A stretch of DNA of 64,000 nt from Stigonema ocellatum SAG 48.90 = DSM 106950 (GCA_016903675.1 JADQBA010000021.1:1-64000); one strand, 5' to 3'; numbered from the stretch's first letter, positions 1 through 10,232 are shown. Notes: generated by a model from the letters alone, not told the origin. Program-made: numbers and translations.

Positions 1-408
1 GCGGTAAGACAATTCCCACTGACGACCTAGGTAGCAGAAGCAACCGATGAGGAAGTGGAAAACTACCAACTGGTAAGGACCGCCGTTGTACAACCACTCA
101 TCTAAGGAAGCTGCTTCCCAGATTGGGTAGAAGTGCAAGCCGATCGCGTTAGAAGAAGGAACAACTGCACCGGAGATGATGTTGTTACCGTAAATCAAGG
201 AACCTGCTACAGGCTCACGGATACCATCGATGTCCACAGGAGGAGCAGCGATGAAAGCGATTACGAAGCAGATGGTAGCGGCGAGGAGAGTAGGGATCAT
301 GAGGACGCCGAACCAACCGATGTAGAGGCGGTTCTCAGTGCTGGTAATCCAGTCACAGAAGCGCTCCCATACGTTGGCGCTTGAGCGCTGTTGTAGGGTT
401 GTTGTCAT
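1..408 (-). CDS. psbA: Photosystem II D1 protein, N-terminal 136 residues (cut by window edge)
   Basis: D1 is the reaction-centre core subunit of photosystem II in the thylakoid membrane. The translation begins MTTTLQQRSSANVWERFC and runs in frame to base 1, ending at ELSYR, the segment just before transmembrane helix C of D1. The ATG is at 408. Residue 130, in the GRQWELSYR stretch, is glutamine. Gln130 is the form usually associated with standard or low-light D1, while Glu130 is typical of high-light D1 copies, so this is probably one of several psbA genes in the genome. The remaining two thirds, including Tyr161 and the Mn-cluster ligands, lie outside the window. Family assignment is certain; the isoform inference rests on one residue. 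Confidence 0.98.
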   Translation of the reverse strand, partial: MTTTLQQRSSANVWERFCDWITSTENRLYIGWFGVLMIPTLLAATICFVIAFIAAPPVDIDGIREPVAGSLIYGNNIISGAVVPSSNAIGLHFYPIWEAASLDEWLYNGGPYQLVVFHFLIGCFCYLGRQWELSYR

Positions 409-656
409 TGTTTTATGATTGCAATGAGTTTTTTCGGAATAAATCAGGCTGAATCAATTTCTGCCTGTGCTTATTAACTTAACATGACTTTACTTAAAAT
501 TAAGCAATTAGTCCTATTTAGTTTTTTTATTAATGCTATTAGCTTTAGTTATCAATAGTTGATTGTTGTTTGTTGATGGTTGATGGTTGTTTGGTAACTG
601 ACATCCTCAATAAGGGCTGGTGGGCAGTGCCCACCCTACGAAAGCATAGGCTTTTG

Positions 657-801
657 CTCGTTCCCAGGCTGCTGCCACAGAATGCGGTATCCGGAGGCTC
701 TGCCTCCCGGTTTGACGGGAGACAGCACCACCACAAGAATATTGGAATAGCAGAGGCTCTGCCTCTGGTCAGGCATTCCCAGGCTGGAGCCTGGGAACGA
801 G
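657..801. repeat. Dispersed MITE-like repeat with 14-bp terminal inverted repeats
   Basis: The segment starts CTCGTTCCCAGGCT and ends with its exact reverse complement, AGCCTGGGAACGAG. The interior carries GC-rich palindromic blocks and a gacggga motif. A relative with weaker ends (CTCGTT/AACGAG) lies at 31186-31296 and shares the gctgctgccacagaatg and gtttgacggga blocks. There is no coding potential. The rest of the 409-853 gap holds psbA upstream DNA and a loose run of ttgatgg-type heptads near 560-595. Confidence 0.7.
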
Positions 802-805
802 GAGT

Positions 806-850
806 CTACTCCCCACTCCCCACTCCCCACTCCCTACTCCCCACTCCCTA
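806..850. repeat. Heptanucleotide tandem array (CCCCACT type)
   Basis: About six tandem copies of a 7-base unit, CCCCACT with CCCTACT variants, end three bases before the stop codon of the MBOAT gene. The G-rich complement has the G4N3 pattern found in other arrays of this window. Confidence 0.85.
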
Positions 851-853
851 TTG

Positions 854-2356
854 TTAAAAATCAAAGTATATATAGGGCAAACTACCTTCAGGAGCTAGTA
901 ACCAAACAAAGTAGAGGCACAGAGGAACGAACACAAGCTTTACATGCCAGCTAAATCGTAGCTTTATCGTCCGATCAAAGGCATAGAACACAGCCATAAC
1001 AATAGCTAAAGCACCCAGCAACATAGCCATTTGGTATGGACTGATATTCAAGGCTTCGACATAGACTTTTTGCGCAAACTGTACATCAGCATCATGACCC
1101 CAAAGATGCCCAATGACATAAGAAGAGTCTTGGACATTAGGTAGGCGGAACCAAATCCAAGAGGTAAAGACCATGAGTTGCGTCAACAGCCAAGCTAAAA
1201 CTATGCCTAAGGGATTGTGCCAGAATTTTGCCAGAGCCGTAAAGCGATCGCCCAGACTATGGGTCAACCGATGCACCACCAAAGCTAAACCGTGTAATGC
1301 GCCCCAGACCAAAAAACCTAATGCTGCTCCGTGCCAAACACCAGCGATGAGCATCACAATCATTAAATTAAGGCAGGTACGATCCAAACCTTGACGGGAA
1401 CCACCTAAAGGAAAGTATATATAGTTACGCAACCAATCCCCTAAAGTCATGTGCCAGCGTCGCCAAAAGTCTGCAATACTGGTGCTAAAGTAGGGGAAAT
1501 AAAAATTTTCAGGCAAAACCAAGCCGAAGAGCATTCCACTGCCACGAGCAATGTCTACGTAACCGTTGAAATCCAAATACAACTGTAAGCCGTAGGCAAA
1601 CGTTGCTAGCCATAAATCCACACTACCTGCCCGCTGTAGATTGCCAAAACACAAATCGACAAAAATTCCCAAATCGTCTGCCAAAATACCTTTTTTGACT
1701 GCACCTCTAGCAATCAACCACAGTCCTTCTGCCACAATATCAGGAGTAGGCAAAGGCAGATGGTTCAGTTGAGTGACTAGGTTGTGGTAACGAGTAATCG
1801 GACCTGAAATCAGTTTGGCAAAGAAAAATTTGTATGCCGCAAATTCCAGGAATTCCTTAGCTGCTGGCGCACCGCGATAGACATCAATTAAATAGGCAAT
1901 GCACTCAAAGGTGAAAAATGAAATTCCCAAAGGTGCAATCAATTTAAAAGATTCAGTTGCTGAGTTTATGGCGTCATTTTGAAAAACAAATTTTAATAAA
2001 GGTTGCAGATATTTGAAACCTAAAAGTAGCAAAACATTTAAAATCACACCCAACCACAACACCTTTAATCGACGACGGTTCCAATCAGCGTGAGCAAACT
2101 GCCACTCTTCGTTAGAATTTTGCGAGTCTTGAAAATGCTCTCCTGAAGACTTATTTTCTCCAATCTCCAGCCCTAAACGAAAGTTTATAAAAATGAGTGC
2201 TAACAAGAGCGGAATATACTGTAATTGCAAAGATGCATAAAACACTAAACTGGCAACCAGCAACGTCCACAGCCGCAACCTCTGCTGTCCCAGGGACCAG
2301 TAAACTCCAAGCACACTTAGCAAGAATAACCCGTATAAAATTGAGAGAAAGTTCAT
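854..2356 (-). CDS. MBOAT family O-acyltransferase (AlgI-like)
   Basis: This multipass membrane protein of about 500 residues belongs to the membrane-bound O-acyltransferase family, closest in style to AlgI of alginate acetylation. It contains the DFWRRWHMTLGDWLRNYIYFP region and the AGVWHGA stretch with the conserved catalytic histidine of the family. It would move acyl groups across the cytoplasmic membrane to a periplasmic partner. The frame stays open upstream through a heptad array, giving a spurious Pro/His/Ser repeat, so I place the start at MNFLSILYG (2356), where the hydrophobic N-terminus begins. No clear Shine-Dalgarno precedes it because the array abuts the ATG. The DUF1574/SGNH-like gene just upstream on the same strand is its likely partner. 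Confidence 0.9.
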   Translation of the reverse strand: MNFLSILYGLFLLSVLGVYWSLGQQRLRLWTLLVASLVFYASLQLQYIPLLLALIFINFRLGLEIGENKSSGEHFQDSQNSNEEWQFAHADWNRRRLKVLWLGVILNVLLLLGFKYLQPLLKFVFQNDAINSATESFKLIAPLGISFFTFECIAYLIDVYRGAPAAKEFLEFAAYKFFFAKLISGPITRYHNLVTQLNHLPLPTPDIVAEGLWLIARGAVKKGILADDLGIFVDLCFGNLQRAGSVDLWLATFAYGLQLYLDFNGYVDIARGSGMLFGLVLPENFYFPYFSTSIADFWRRWHMTLGDWLRNYIYFPLGGSRQGLDRTCLNLMIVMLIAGVWHGAALGFLVWGALHGLALVVHRLTHSLGDRFTALAKFWHNPLGIVLAWLLTQLMVFTSWIWFRLPNVQDSSYVIGHLWGHDADVQFAQKVYVEALNISPYQMAMLLGALAIVMAVFYAFDRTIKLRFSWHVKLVFVPLCLYFVWLLAPEGSLPYIYFDF

Positions 2357-2357
2357 T

Positions 2358-2578
<221 letters not shown>

Positions 2579-5572
2579 CTACTTTGTGGGCCAAGGAATC
2601 ATGGGATCGTTGGCTAGCTTTTTTGAGACTTCGTATGCGCCGTAACGGTTGAGGTGGCTGGGGTCGGAAAAGTAGTCATTGTTTCGGGGCCACTGTTGGC
2701 TGAGATCCCGGTAAATAAAGTTTGAACGGTTAGTCAGACGTAACATATATTGCTGAAATTCTTGCTCATATTTTGAGCGTACTGGATCTAGATAGTCTGC
2801 GGTAAGGGGCATGTTGACAAATACTAGCGGAATTTTCTGCGATTGGGTGAACTCTAGCACCGCTTGCAAGGCTGCGTCTTGTTCGCCTCGGAGTTGAAAA
2901 GATTTGTAGTCGTTGTCGTAATCTCCAGAAACTTTGGGGTGTTTTTGGTAATATGTAAGTGGTTGGAAGCGGATAGATAAGGGTAGGAATCCGTCAAAGT
3001 CAACTGCTTGCTGCGAAGCATCCTCTTCTGGATTTGTTTGATTGGTTTTTGTGCTGACTAAAGTCGGGCGATCGCCAACTCTAAGCCAAGATTTCAGTTG
3101 TTGGTTCAAGAGATTCTTGAAATCGTCACGCTTTTGATACGTAGAAGAAACAACACCTAGCTGTTGATTAAGCCATTGATTAAAACTTTGGTAACTGTTT
3201 AGTGTCTTTTCCTGTTTAGTTGTCGGTGCTGGACTTTGGACAACTTCCCCATGAGTTGTGGTGGAGGGTGCTTTTTGTGAAGCCTGTGTGTAGCCACCAG
3301 ATGTGGCGATCGCTTTAAAGGTAATATCTTCTCGACCATTGTTGAAGGCACGAGAACCATCTGCCCAGATAATGAGTTTCGGTAGTTCTGATGGCTTAAG
3401 CACAGAACGGATGATAAAATCTACCACTTGGGCTGTAGCACCGTTAATGCCAAAGTTAAATATGTCGATTTTTGCATAACCCTGACTCTCTAAAGCTTGA
3501 GAAAGTGCTGCCGGATCTATTCCTCTGAGGGCGCGGGAGGAGCCAATAATTAATACTTGTGGGGGAATACTTGTTTGTGCTAGTCGCTGTCTATATAGTG
3601 CTAATTGCTCCTCTAACTGCCTGGAATTAAAACTTGGTATCCGCGATCGCGCTGCTAAAAGAATAGCAGTTGAGGTTGCCTTTTGCTTTAGTGGTGCGGC
3701 TGCCAAATTTCTTGTCTGGCTATCATCTGTTTGTGTAAACCCTGAACTATTGAAGACAACACTGTCACTCTCAGACGATTTTGCAGCCGTTGAGTTGGTA
3801 ACAAATGGAGTTTTCTCATCCTGACTTTTTTTAGAAGTCAACGATGTTCCACCAGCAGATGATTTAGGAGAGACACTGGGGACGGTTGACGTTGGGGGCA
3901 CATCTCGAGCAATGATTTGACCCAATATCAAATCTATTTGTACAGTGAGCAATAACCCTAGGGTACCCCAAACTAAAGCTACCCGACGACCTTGACCTAC
4001 AGTGGTTCCTGGGAGTGACCTTTCGCTTTCGACAAATAGCTGCGTTTCTAAAAGAAACTTCCTTGCTGTTGTGATCCAACGGCGAGTCACTCCTTGGACA
4101 AAACTTTGAATTTCCTCAGAAGTTAAGTCCGAACGTAGCAGAGGTTCAGCAGCTTGGGGAGGTATAAGCTCACGAACGTAGGCAGAAGTGGCGGCAAATT
4201 CCGGAGTAGGTTCTGGAACCAAGCGCTGGCGATGTTCAAAATCGACGCCGTAGTGCCAAAAAGGTTCCTTATTACCAGCACGACGACCGTAGACACGCAC
4301 CCCTGTAATCCCAGGAATTTTTAATTGACTGATAAAATCATTGATTTTGGGGGCAATTTGTTTACGTGCTGGACAAACAGGAGCATCACACATAATATGT
4401 AACAAATCCCCTTTGCGCAGCAGGAGTACGCGAATACCTCCTGTGGCAAGACGCAAATCTAAGTCAGGGTTGAGTAAGCGCTCAAGCAAAAAAATGATAG
4501 CGGGTTCGTCGCATGATGCTGCCAACTCTAGGGGCGATATTGCTAAAGCTGGATGATCGGTAGCAGGTAAAAACAACCAATCAATCCAACCTGGTTCGTC
4601 TCCTGCTGTTTTTTGTCCGTATACAGTGCTCGAAAGAATGCCTTGGGGGGCGATCGCTTGTAGTAGTGGTATAATCACATCCAAGCACATTGCCTTGTCT
4701 GGCACTGGGGCTGTTCGTAATGGATCAAAAGCTGGGGTACAAAATATATGTAGCGTTGATTCTTTAAGCGTTACCCCTACTGTCACCAGATGGGACAGTG
4801 CTTCAGTTAACAACCGGGCGATGGCTTGCACATCCCCCCAACGCGCCCATTCTTTGACCATCACCTCTGATGGTGTCAAATCTACCCGCAGTAGCCAATC
4901 AGGAGTACTCTCACCACTAACTTGAGATGCAATCACTGCATCCTGGTAGCCTGAAAGCTTGAGAGCACGTAACTTCTCGGCTACTGGTTCGGCGATTAAT
5001 GAGGGATCGGGGCTATAACTTGACTCACAAAAAATCCACAGGCGACTTTCTATACTTTGATTATTCTTTAAAGTTGGCTTTACCTTCCTGACATTTACCT
5101 GTACTGATACACCCAATTTACTGAGGGTTTCACTGAGATAGCGAGCGATGGCATCTGGATGTCCCTGACGTGCCAAACTCTCATTAGAAATAATCAGCGC
5201 CCCACCTGGTTGTCTGGATGTTTCAGCGTCTTGTTTGAGTGCTTGATCCACTAGATCCAGATGCCGTTCGAGTTGATTCAAGTAAACCCGATGACACCAT
5301 TTGGGTCGCGTTTCCCCTTTTTTCCGACCGTAGACAAATAGTTGATATATTGAGACTTGCTCACCGCTGGTTAGCACATCCAAATTTGTTTGCTGTAGTG
5401 CTTGCAGCAAGTCAGACAGTGTGCGCCATCGTTGAGGACATTCTGAACCTTCACAAAGAATGTGTAGGTCATTTCCCAGCAACCGGATTTTCACCCCGAA
5501 AGTGCTAATCCCTGTTGCTTGACTTACCCACTCCACTAAGGATTGCTGGCTATCTGGTGATACTGTTTTCAT
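2579..5572 (-). CDS. DUF1574-type protein with four N-terminal repeats and C-terminal SGNH-like domain
   Basis: This 997-residue protein has two halves. Residues 1 to about 480 contain four degenerate modules, each pairing an LHI[LMF]C-type strand (LHILCEGSECP, LWIFCES, LHIFCTPAF, LHIMCDAPVCP) with a VYGRK-type strand ending in W. A single hydrophobic segment follows near residue 535 (LVWGTLGLLLTVQIDLILG), then a Ser/Thr-rich linker. The C-terminal 330 residues resemble an SGNH hydrolase: IIGSSRALRGIDP (block I serine), FNFGINGA, and DPSHLNRYG near the end with the Asp and His of the catalytic pair. Such proteins accompany MBOAT acyltransferases in polysaccharide O-acetylation, and the MBOAT gene follows on the same strand. 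The enzymatic role is inferred; the repeat architecture is directly visible. Confidence 0.85.
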   Translation of the reverse strand: MKTVSPDSQQSLVEWVSQATGISTFGVKIRLLGNDLHILCEGSECPQRWRTLSDLLQALQQTNLDVLTSGEQVSIYQLFVYGRKKGETRPKWCHRVYLNQLERHLDLVDQALKQDAETSRQPGGALIISNESLARQGHPDAIARYLSETLSKLGVSVQVNVRKVKPTLKNNQSIESRLWIFCESSYSPDPSLIAEPVAEKLRALKLSGYQDAVIASQVSGESTPDWLLRVDLTPSEVMVKEWARWGDVQAIARLLTEALSHLVTVGVTLKESTLHIFCTPAFDPLRTAPVPDKAMCLDVIIPLLQAIAPQGILSSTVYGQKTAGDEPGWIDWLFLPATDHPALAISPLELAASCDEPAIIFLLERLLNPDLDLRLATGGIRVLLLRKGDLLHIMCDAPVCPARKQIAPKINDFISQLKIPGITGVRVYGRRAGNKEPFWHYGVDFEHRQRLVPEPTPEFAATSAYVRELIPPQAAEPLLRSDLTSEEIQSFVQGVTRRWITTARKFLLETQLFVESERSLPGTTVGQGRRVALVWGTLGLLLTVQIDLILGQIIARDVPPTSTVPSVSPKSSAGGTSLTSKKSQDEKTPFVTNSTAAKSSESDSVVFNSSGFTQTDDSQTRNLAAAPLKQKATSTAILLAARSRIPSFNSRQLEEQLALYRQRLAQTSIPPQVLIIGSSRALRGIDPAALSQALESQGYAKIDIFNFGINGATAQVVDFIIRSVLKPSELPKLIIWADGSRAFNNGREDITFKAIATSGGYTQASQKAPSTTTHGEVVQSPAPTTKQEKTLNSYQSFNQWLNQQLGVVSSTYQKRDDFKNLLNQQLKSWLRVGDRPTLVSTKTNQTNPEEDASQQAVDFDGFLPLSIRFQPLTYYQKHPKVSGDYDNDYKSFQLRGEQDAALQAVLEFTQSQKIPLVFVNMPLTADYLDPVRSKYEQEFQQYMLRLTNRSNFIYRDLSQQWPRNNDYFSDPSHLNRYGAYEVSKKLANDPMIPWPTK

Positions 5573-5596
5573 CGTCCGTAGATTTTACAGGAAGCT

Positions 5597-5875
<279 letters not shown>

Positions 5876-6148
5876 TCTGTTGAGAGTTGTCGCAAGTGGT
5901 TTAGGGGATAAACTGGGGTTGTAACCCTAAAAGAGGGTGGGGAGTGAGATAAAAGATTATCAATTCCCAATTTCCAATTCCTTAATAGCTTGTAAAATAG
6001 AATCATAAAGTCATTACACTAAGAACTTTTTTAAACACTTTTGTTCCCGTATTATTTGGCACTCATTAGCTGCAAGCTTCACTTTTTTCTCCTTGGTCAA
6101 ACATGACCGTGTTCTTTCCCATCATCCTTCAACAACCAAGAATTACCC

Positions 6149-6385
6149 ATGCCAACTGCTACTGCCCAACCTTCATCCGACGCTGGATTAAATCTGATTT
6201 TGTTCACCATTCCTCAATTTTTCCTCTTACAACTTGGTACAGCTTCTATCCTACTGCTGCTCATGGCAGAAAAATCTACGGTCGGAACCCTACAAGTGTT
6301 AGGGGAAGCGAGTGAAGAATTGTTTCGCGGCGATCGCCTACCCATTCTCAACTTTCCTGACAACAAGGAATTAAACCCCAATTAG
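6149..6385 (+). CDS. Small putative membrane protein, unknown function
   Basis: A 78-residue ORF with one strongly hydrophobic segment (LILFTIPQFFLLQLGTASIL and following residues), then a polar tail ending LPILNFPDNKELNPN. It lies 100 bases upstream of ppc on the same strand and contains a GCGATCGC octamer near its 3' end. I do not recognise a family. It looks more protein-like than the overlapping ORF in the other frame because of the clean hydrophobic-then-charged arrangement. A non-coding explanation remains possible. Confidence 0.5.
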   Translation: MPTATAQPSSDAGLNLILFTIPQFFLLQLGTASILLLLMAEKSTVGTLQVLGEASEELFRGDRLPILNFPDNKELNPN

Positions 6386-6486
6386 GAAATATACTTTTAA
6401 AAGTGAATATTTCAAGTGCATTTCCCAAATAATTAAAGACAAAATCTAAAATCGTCAACAGTAATTGGCTTACTAAAACACAGGAT

Positions 6487-9400
6487 ATGAGTTCACTTTT
6501 ATACTCGTTTGCTCAGGCTGTGAATATCTACCCTGCCTCAGATTTATTTTTGCGGCATCGCTTACAGGTCATAGAGGAATTGTGGGAGTCCGTTCTCCGG
6601 CAAGAATGCGGTCAAAAGATGGTGGATCTTTTGCGACAACTACAGGATCTGTGTTCACCAGAAGGTCAAGCAATTAATGACCCAGCCTCCTCTTTATTCA
6701 AGTTGATTGAACAACTTAATATCAATGAAGCAATACGAGCAGCTCGTGCTTTCGCTCTGTATTTCCAGTTGATTAACATCATAGAGCAGGACTACGAGGA
6801 ACGACATCAATTGACTCGCTATGGGGCAGCAACAGAATCAGGAACTGAGGAAAATTTACCAAATCTCATCACCTCATCATACCAAGAAGAAGCAGAATCC
6901 CCTATCAACAGCGGACTGGGTGGAGAATTACTGGTAAAAAGTTGGCAGGGAAACGGAAATGGAAAACGACAAAGTACTTTTGCTACTTTGTTTCCACATT
7001 TATACAAACTAAATGTACCACCCCAACAAATTCAACGCCTAATTACACAGTTAGATGTGCAGTTAGTGTTCACAGCTCACCCAACGGAAATTGTTCGCCA
7101 CACCATCCGCGATAAACAGCGACAAGTGGTTCAACTCTTACAACAGCTTGAGGTAGTGGAAAAGCGTCCACAGGGTGCAAAATCCTGGGAAGCAGAAGAA
7201 ATACGCGAGCAATTGCTAGAAGATATCCGCTTGTGGTGGCGCACCGACGAACTGCACCAGTTCAAACCCTCGGTGCTGGATGAGGTTGACTATGCTCTGC
7301 ACTATTTCCAAGAAGTCTTGTTTGATGCTATTCCCGACCTGTACAAACGCTTCAAACACACTTTAGCAACCACTTTTCCTTGGCTAGAACCACCAAGCAA
7401 AAACTTCTGTAAGTTTGGTTCTTGGGTAGGTGCAGACAGGGATGGGAACCCATCGGTAACACCAGCAATAACATGGGAGACAGCCTGCTATCAACGCAAC
7501 ATGGTGTTGGAAAAATATATCAAGTCGGTGAAACGGCTGATTAACTTGTTGAGTCTGTCGCTGCACTGGAGTGATATTCTGCCAGATTTGCTGGAATCTC
7601 TGGAACTGGAACAGTCTCAGTTAAGTCAAGTTTACGATGATCTGGCTCTGCGTTATCGGCAAGAACCGTATCGGCTGAAGCTTTCTTATGTAGTCAAGCG
7701 GTTGGAAAATACACAGCTTCGCAATTTGGCTTTATATAAGCGGGAAATCCTAAAAAGCGACTCCACTCCAATTTACCGCTCAGGAGCAGAGTTTTTAGCA
7801 GAACTGCGGCTGATAGAACGTAACTTAAAAGAAACAGGTTTAAGCTGTAAAGAATTAGAAAATCTCATCTGTCAGGTAGAAATTTTTGGCTTTAACCTGA
7901 CGCAATTGGATATCCGTCAGGAATCTTCCCGCCATTCCGACACTCTCAATGAGATTTTGGCATACCTGGGAATTTTATCCCAACCCTACAACGAATTATC
8001 TGAGGCAGAGCGAGTCGCTTGGCTGGTAGGCGAACTGCAAACCCGCCGTCCCTTAATTCCTGCCGAACTGCCATTTTCTGATAAAACTAACGATGTCATT
8101 GAAACTTTACGGGTGCTGCGAGCTCTCCAACAAGAGTTTGGTTCAAACATCTGCCAAACTTACATTATCAGTATGTGCCGTGAAGTCAGCGACGTATTGG
8201 AAGTATTGCTATTGGCAAAAGAAGCAGGACTTTATGATCCTGGAACCGCTGTTGGTACTATCCAGGTGGTTCCCCTGTTTGAAACGGTGGAAGATTTACA
8301 ACGTTCAAAAAGCGTCATGGGCCAGTTGTTTGAACTACCCCTATATCGCGCCCTTCTCGCTGGTGGCTATGCTGCTGTCAAAGCCGGGGAAGCCGGGGGA
8401 GATTATCCCTCCCCCACCCCCTATCTCCCCATCCCCCCCTCCCCCTCTCTCCCCCTCATCCCTAACCCTTAATTTGCAAGAGGTGATGCTGGGGTATTCT
8501 GACAGCAACAAAGACTCCGGTTTTTTAAGCAGTAACTGGGAAATTCATAAAGCTCAAAAATCACTCCAGAAAATCGCCGAAGAGTATGGTCTGACTCTGC
8601 GGATTTTCCATGGACGTGGTGGTTCCGTTGGGCGAGGGGGTGGTCCATCTTATGAAGCTATTTTGGCTCAGCCTGGTCACAGTATTAATGGGCGGATCAA
8701 AATCACCGAACAAGGAGAAGTTTTGGCTTCCAAATACTCCTTGCGGGATTTGGCCATGTTCAATCTGGAAACTATCACCACTGCTGTGATTCAAGCTAGT
8801 TTGCTGCGGACTGGGTTTGATGATATCGAACCTTGGAATGAGATTATGGAAGAAATATCAGCGCGATCGCGTGTTCATTACCGCGCCCTCATCTACGAAC
8901 AGCCCGATTTTATTGACTTTTTCCACCAAGTTACCCCCATCGAGGAAATTAGTCAGCTGCAAATTAGCTCCCGTCCAGCCCGTCGTCCATCTGGTAAGAA
9001 AGATTTGAGCAGTTTGCGGGCAATTCCTTGGGTATTTAGCTGGACGCAAACCCGGTTTTTACTGCCTTCTTGGTATGGTCTGGGCACAGCTTTGCAAGAA
9101 TTTGTCAACGAAGAACCAGAAGAACACATGAAACTGCTGCGCTATTTTTATGTTAAGTGGCCCTTCTTCAAGATGGTTATTTCTAAGGCAGAAATGACCT
9201 TGGCAAAAGTAGATATACAGATGGCACAGCAATACGTCCAGCAATTGTCAACCCCTGAAGACAAACCCCGCTTTGAGAAGGTTTTTGAGCAACTTGCTCA
9301 CGAATTTTACCGAACACGGGATTTAGTTCTGCAAATCACCGATCACCAAAAACTTTTAGATGGCGATCCTATATTGCAGCGTTCAGTACAATTGCGCAAT

Positions 9401-9574
9401 GGTACAATTGTACCCCTTGGCTTCATCCAGATTTCTCTCCTCAAACGCCTGCGCCAGTCCCAAACCAATGTGACCTCTGGGATTATCCACTCTCGTTACA
9501 GCAAAGGCGAGTTACTGCGAGGGGCATTGTTAACTATTAATGGCATTGCCGCTGGTATGAGAAATACTGGTTAG
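6487..9574 (+). CDS. ppc: Phosphoenolpyruvate carboxylase, reading frame broken at about 8433-8470
   Basis: PEPC makes oxaloacetate from PEP and bicarbonate, the main anaplerotic step in cyanobacteria. Part one, from ATG 6487, carries VFTAHPTEIVRHTIR and GSWVGADRDGNPSVT and runs through QLFELPLYRALLAGGY before a C-rich low-complexity stretch ending in TAA at 8470-8472. Part two is in the next frame and carries QEVMLGYSDSNKDSG, FHGRGGSVGRGGGP and the invariant C-terminus AAGMRNTG. All catalytic motifs are present but in two frames; removing one base restores a protein of about 1028 residues, normal for the family. The break sits in a known length-variable loop. It may be a homopolymer sequencing error, slippage during expression, or a real mutation. 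A sequencing error or slippage is likelier because the downstream frame is fully conserved. Confidence 0.95.
8390..8470 (+). repeat. C-rich low-complexity insertion inside ppc
   Basis: A pyrimidine-rich tract (ccctcccccacccc, tctccccatccccccc and similar) with a run of seven C at 8433-8439 encodes Pro/Ser-rich sequence in both frames. It lies in a surface loop between the ALLAGGY strand and LGYSDSN. The frame change between the two halves of PEPC happens within it. Confidence 0.85.
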
Positions 9575-9576
9575 TT

Positions 9577-9686
9577 GTTGGGTGTTGGGTGTTGGGTGTT
9601 GGGTGTTGGGTGTTGGGTGTTGGGTGTTGGGTGTTAGTATAAATAGAATCACTAACAACTAACAACTAACACTTAACAACCAACAA
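9577..9686. repeat. Heptad array (TTGGGTG) facing a complementary AACAACTA-type arm
   Basis: About eight tandem copies of TTGGGTG start just after the ppc stop codon and run to about 9636. After a short AT-rich spacer comes a second arm of CTAACAA-type heptads (about 9650-9686), roughly complementary to the first and ending right at the next start codon. Confidence 0.85.
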
Positions 9687-9935
9687 ATGAATCGTGTTAT
9701 GATTTGTACCCTTTCAGCAATCCTGTCGGGTTTTTTTGGCAGTTACATTGGTGGGCAAATTACCTTGAGTCTCAACCGTGAAACCTGTCAAAACCAACCC
9801 TGGGGCGTCAACGAAATTTGTCACCTTTGGGTAACACCCAAGGCAATATGGCAAGGTAGCACAACAGGACTATGGACAGGGACTATGTTAGGGGCATTTT
9901 GCAGTGGTTTGGTGACACACCAAAGTAGGGAGTAG
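9687..9935 (+). CDS. Small hypothetical membrane protein
   Basis: An 82-residue ORF starting MNRVMICTLSAILSGFFGSY. It has two hydrophobic stretches rich in glycine, one at the N-terminus and one near residues 58-78 (TTGLWTGTMLGAFCSGLV), with a Cys-containing polar loop between them. A two-helix membrane protein is likely. The last codons (SRE and stop) are read from the start of a heptad array, so the natural C-terminus may have been altered by repeat growth. No family recognised. Confidence 0.6.
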   Translation: MNRVMICTLSAILSGFFGSYIGGQITLSLNRETCQNQPWGVNEICHLWVTPKAIWQGSTTGLWTGTMLGAFCSGLVTHQSRE

Positions 9936-10172
9936 GGAATGGGGAGTGGGGAATGGGGAATGGGGAATGGGGAATGGGGAATGGGGAATGGGGAATGGGG
10001 AATGGGGAGTGGGGAATGGGGAGTGGGGAATGGGGAATGGGGAATGGGGAATGGGGAATGGGGAATGGGGAGTGGGGAATGGGGAATGGGGAGTGGGGAG
10101 TAGGGAATGGGGAGTGGGGAATGGGGAATGGGGAATGGGGAATGGGGAATGGGGAATGGGGAATGGGGAGTG
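9927..10172. repeat. Long G4N3 heptad array (GGGGAAT/GGGGAGT), about 35 units
   Basis: Roughly 245 bases of near-perfect 7-base repeats, GGGGAAT interspersed with GGGGAGT, with one GTAGGGA variant near 10100. Every four consecutive units give four G4 tracts with three-base loops, the textbook G-quadruplex pattern. Open frames across it in several directions are repeat artefacts. Confidence 0.95.
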
Positions 10173-10232
10173 GTTGATTGTTAATGGTTCCATTAACAAT
10201 CAACCATCAACAATCATCCATCATCAATCAGT
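10173..10232. repeat. Perfect inverted repeat followed by degenerate AACAATC heptads
   Basis: GGTTGATTGTTAATGG is followed by tt and its exact complement CCATTAACAATCAACC (10173-10206). The right arm continues as 7-base units (aaccatc, aacaatc, atccatc, atcaatc). The run ends in the 3' end of the minus-strand gene and could act as a terminator for the gene at 9687. Confidence 0.75.

Noticed and set aside
133..384. Open frame on the plus strand, 83 codons
   Set aside because: It lies antisense within psbA, and its composition reflects the D1 codons; no independent gene signal.
8093..8470. Early part of the second ppc frame taken as an independent start
   Set aside because: The translation before QEVMLGYS is out-of-frame PEPC codons; the two frames belong to one gene.
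9577..10232. CRISPR array
   Set aside because: Units are 7 bases with no spacers, and there are no cas genes; they are tandem heptad repeats.
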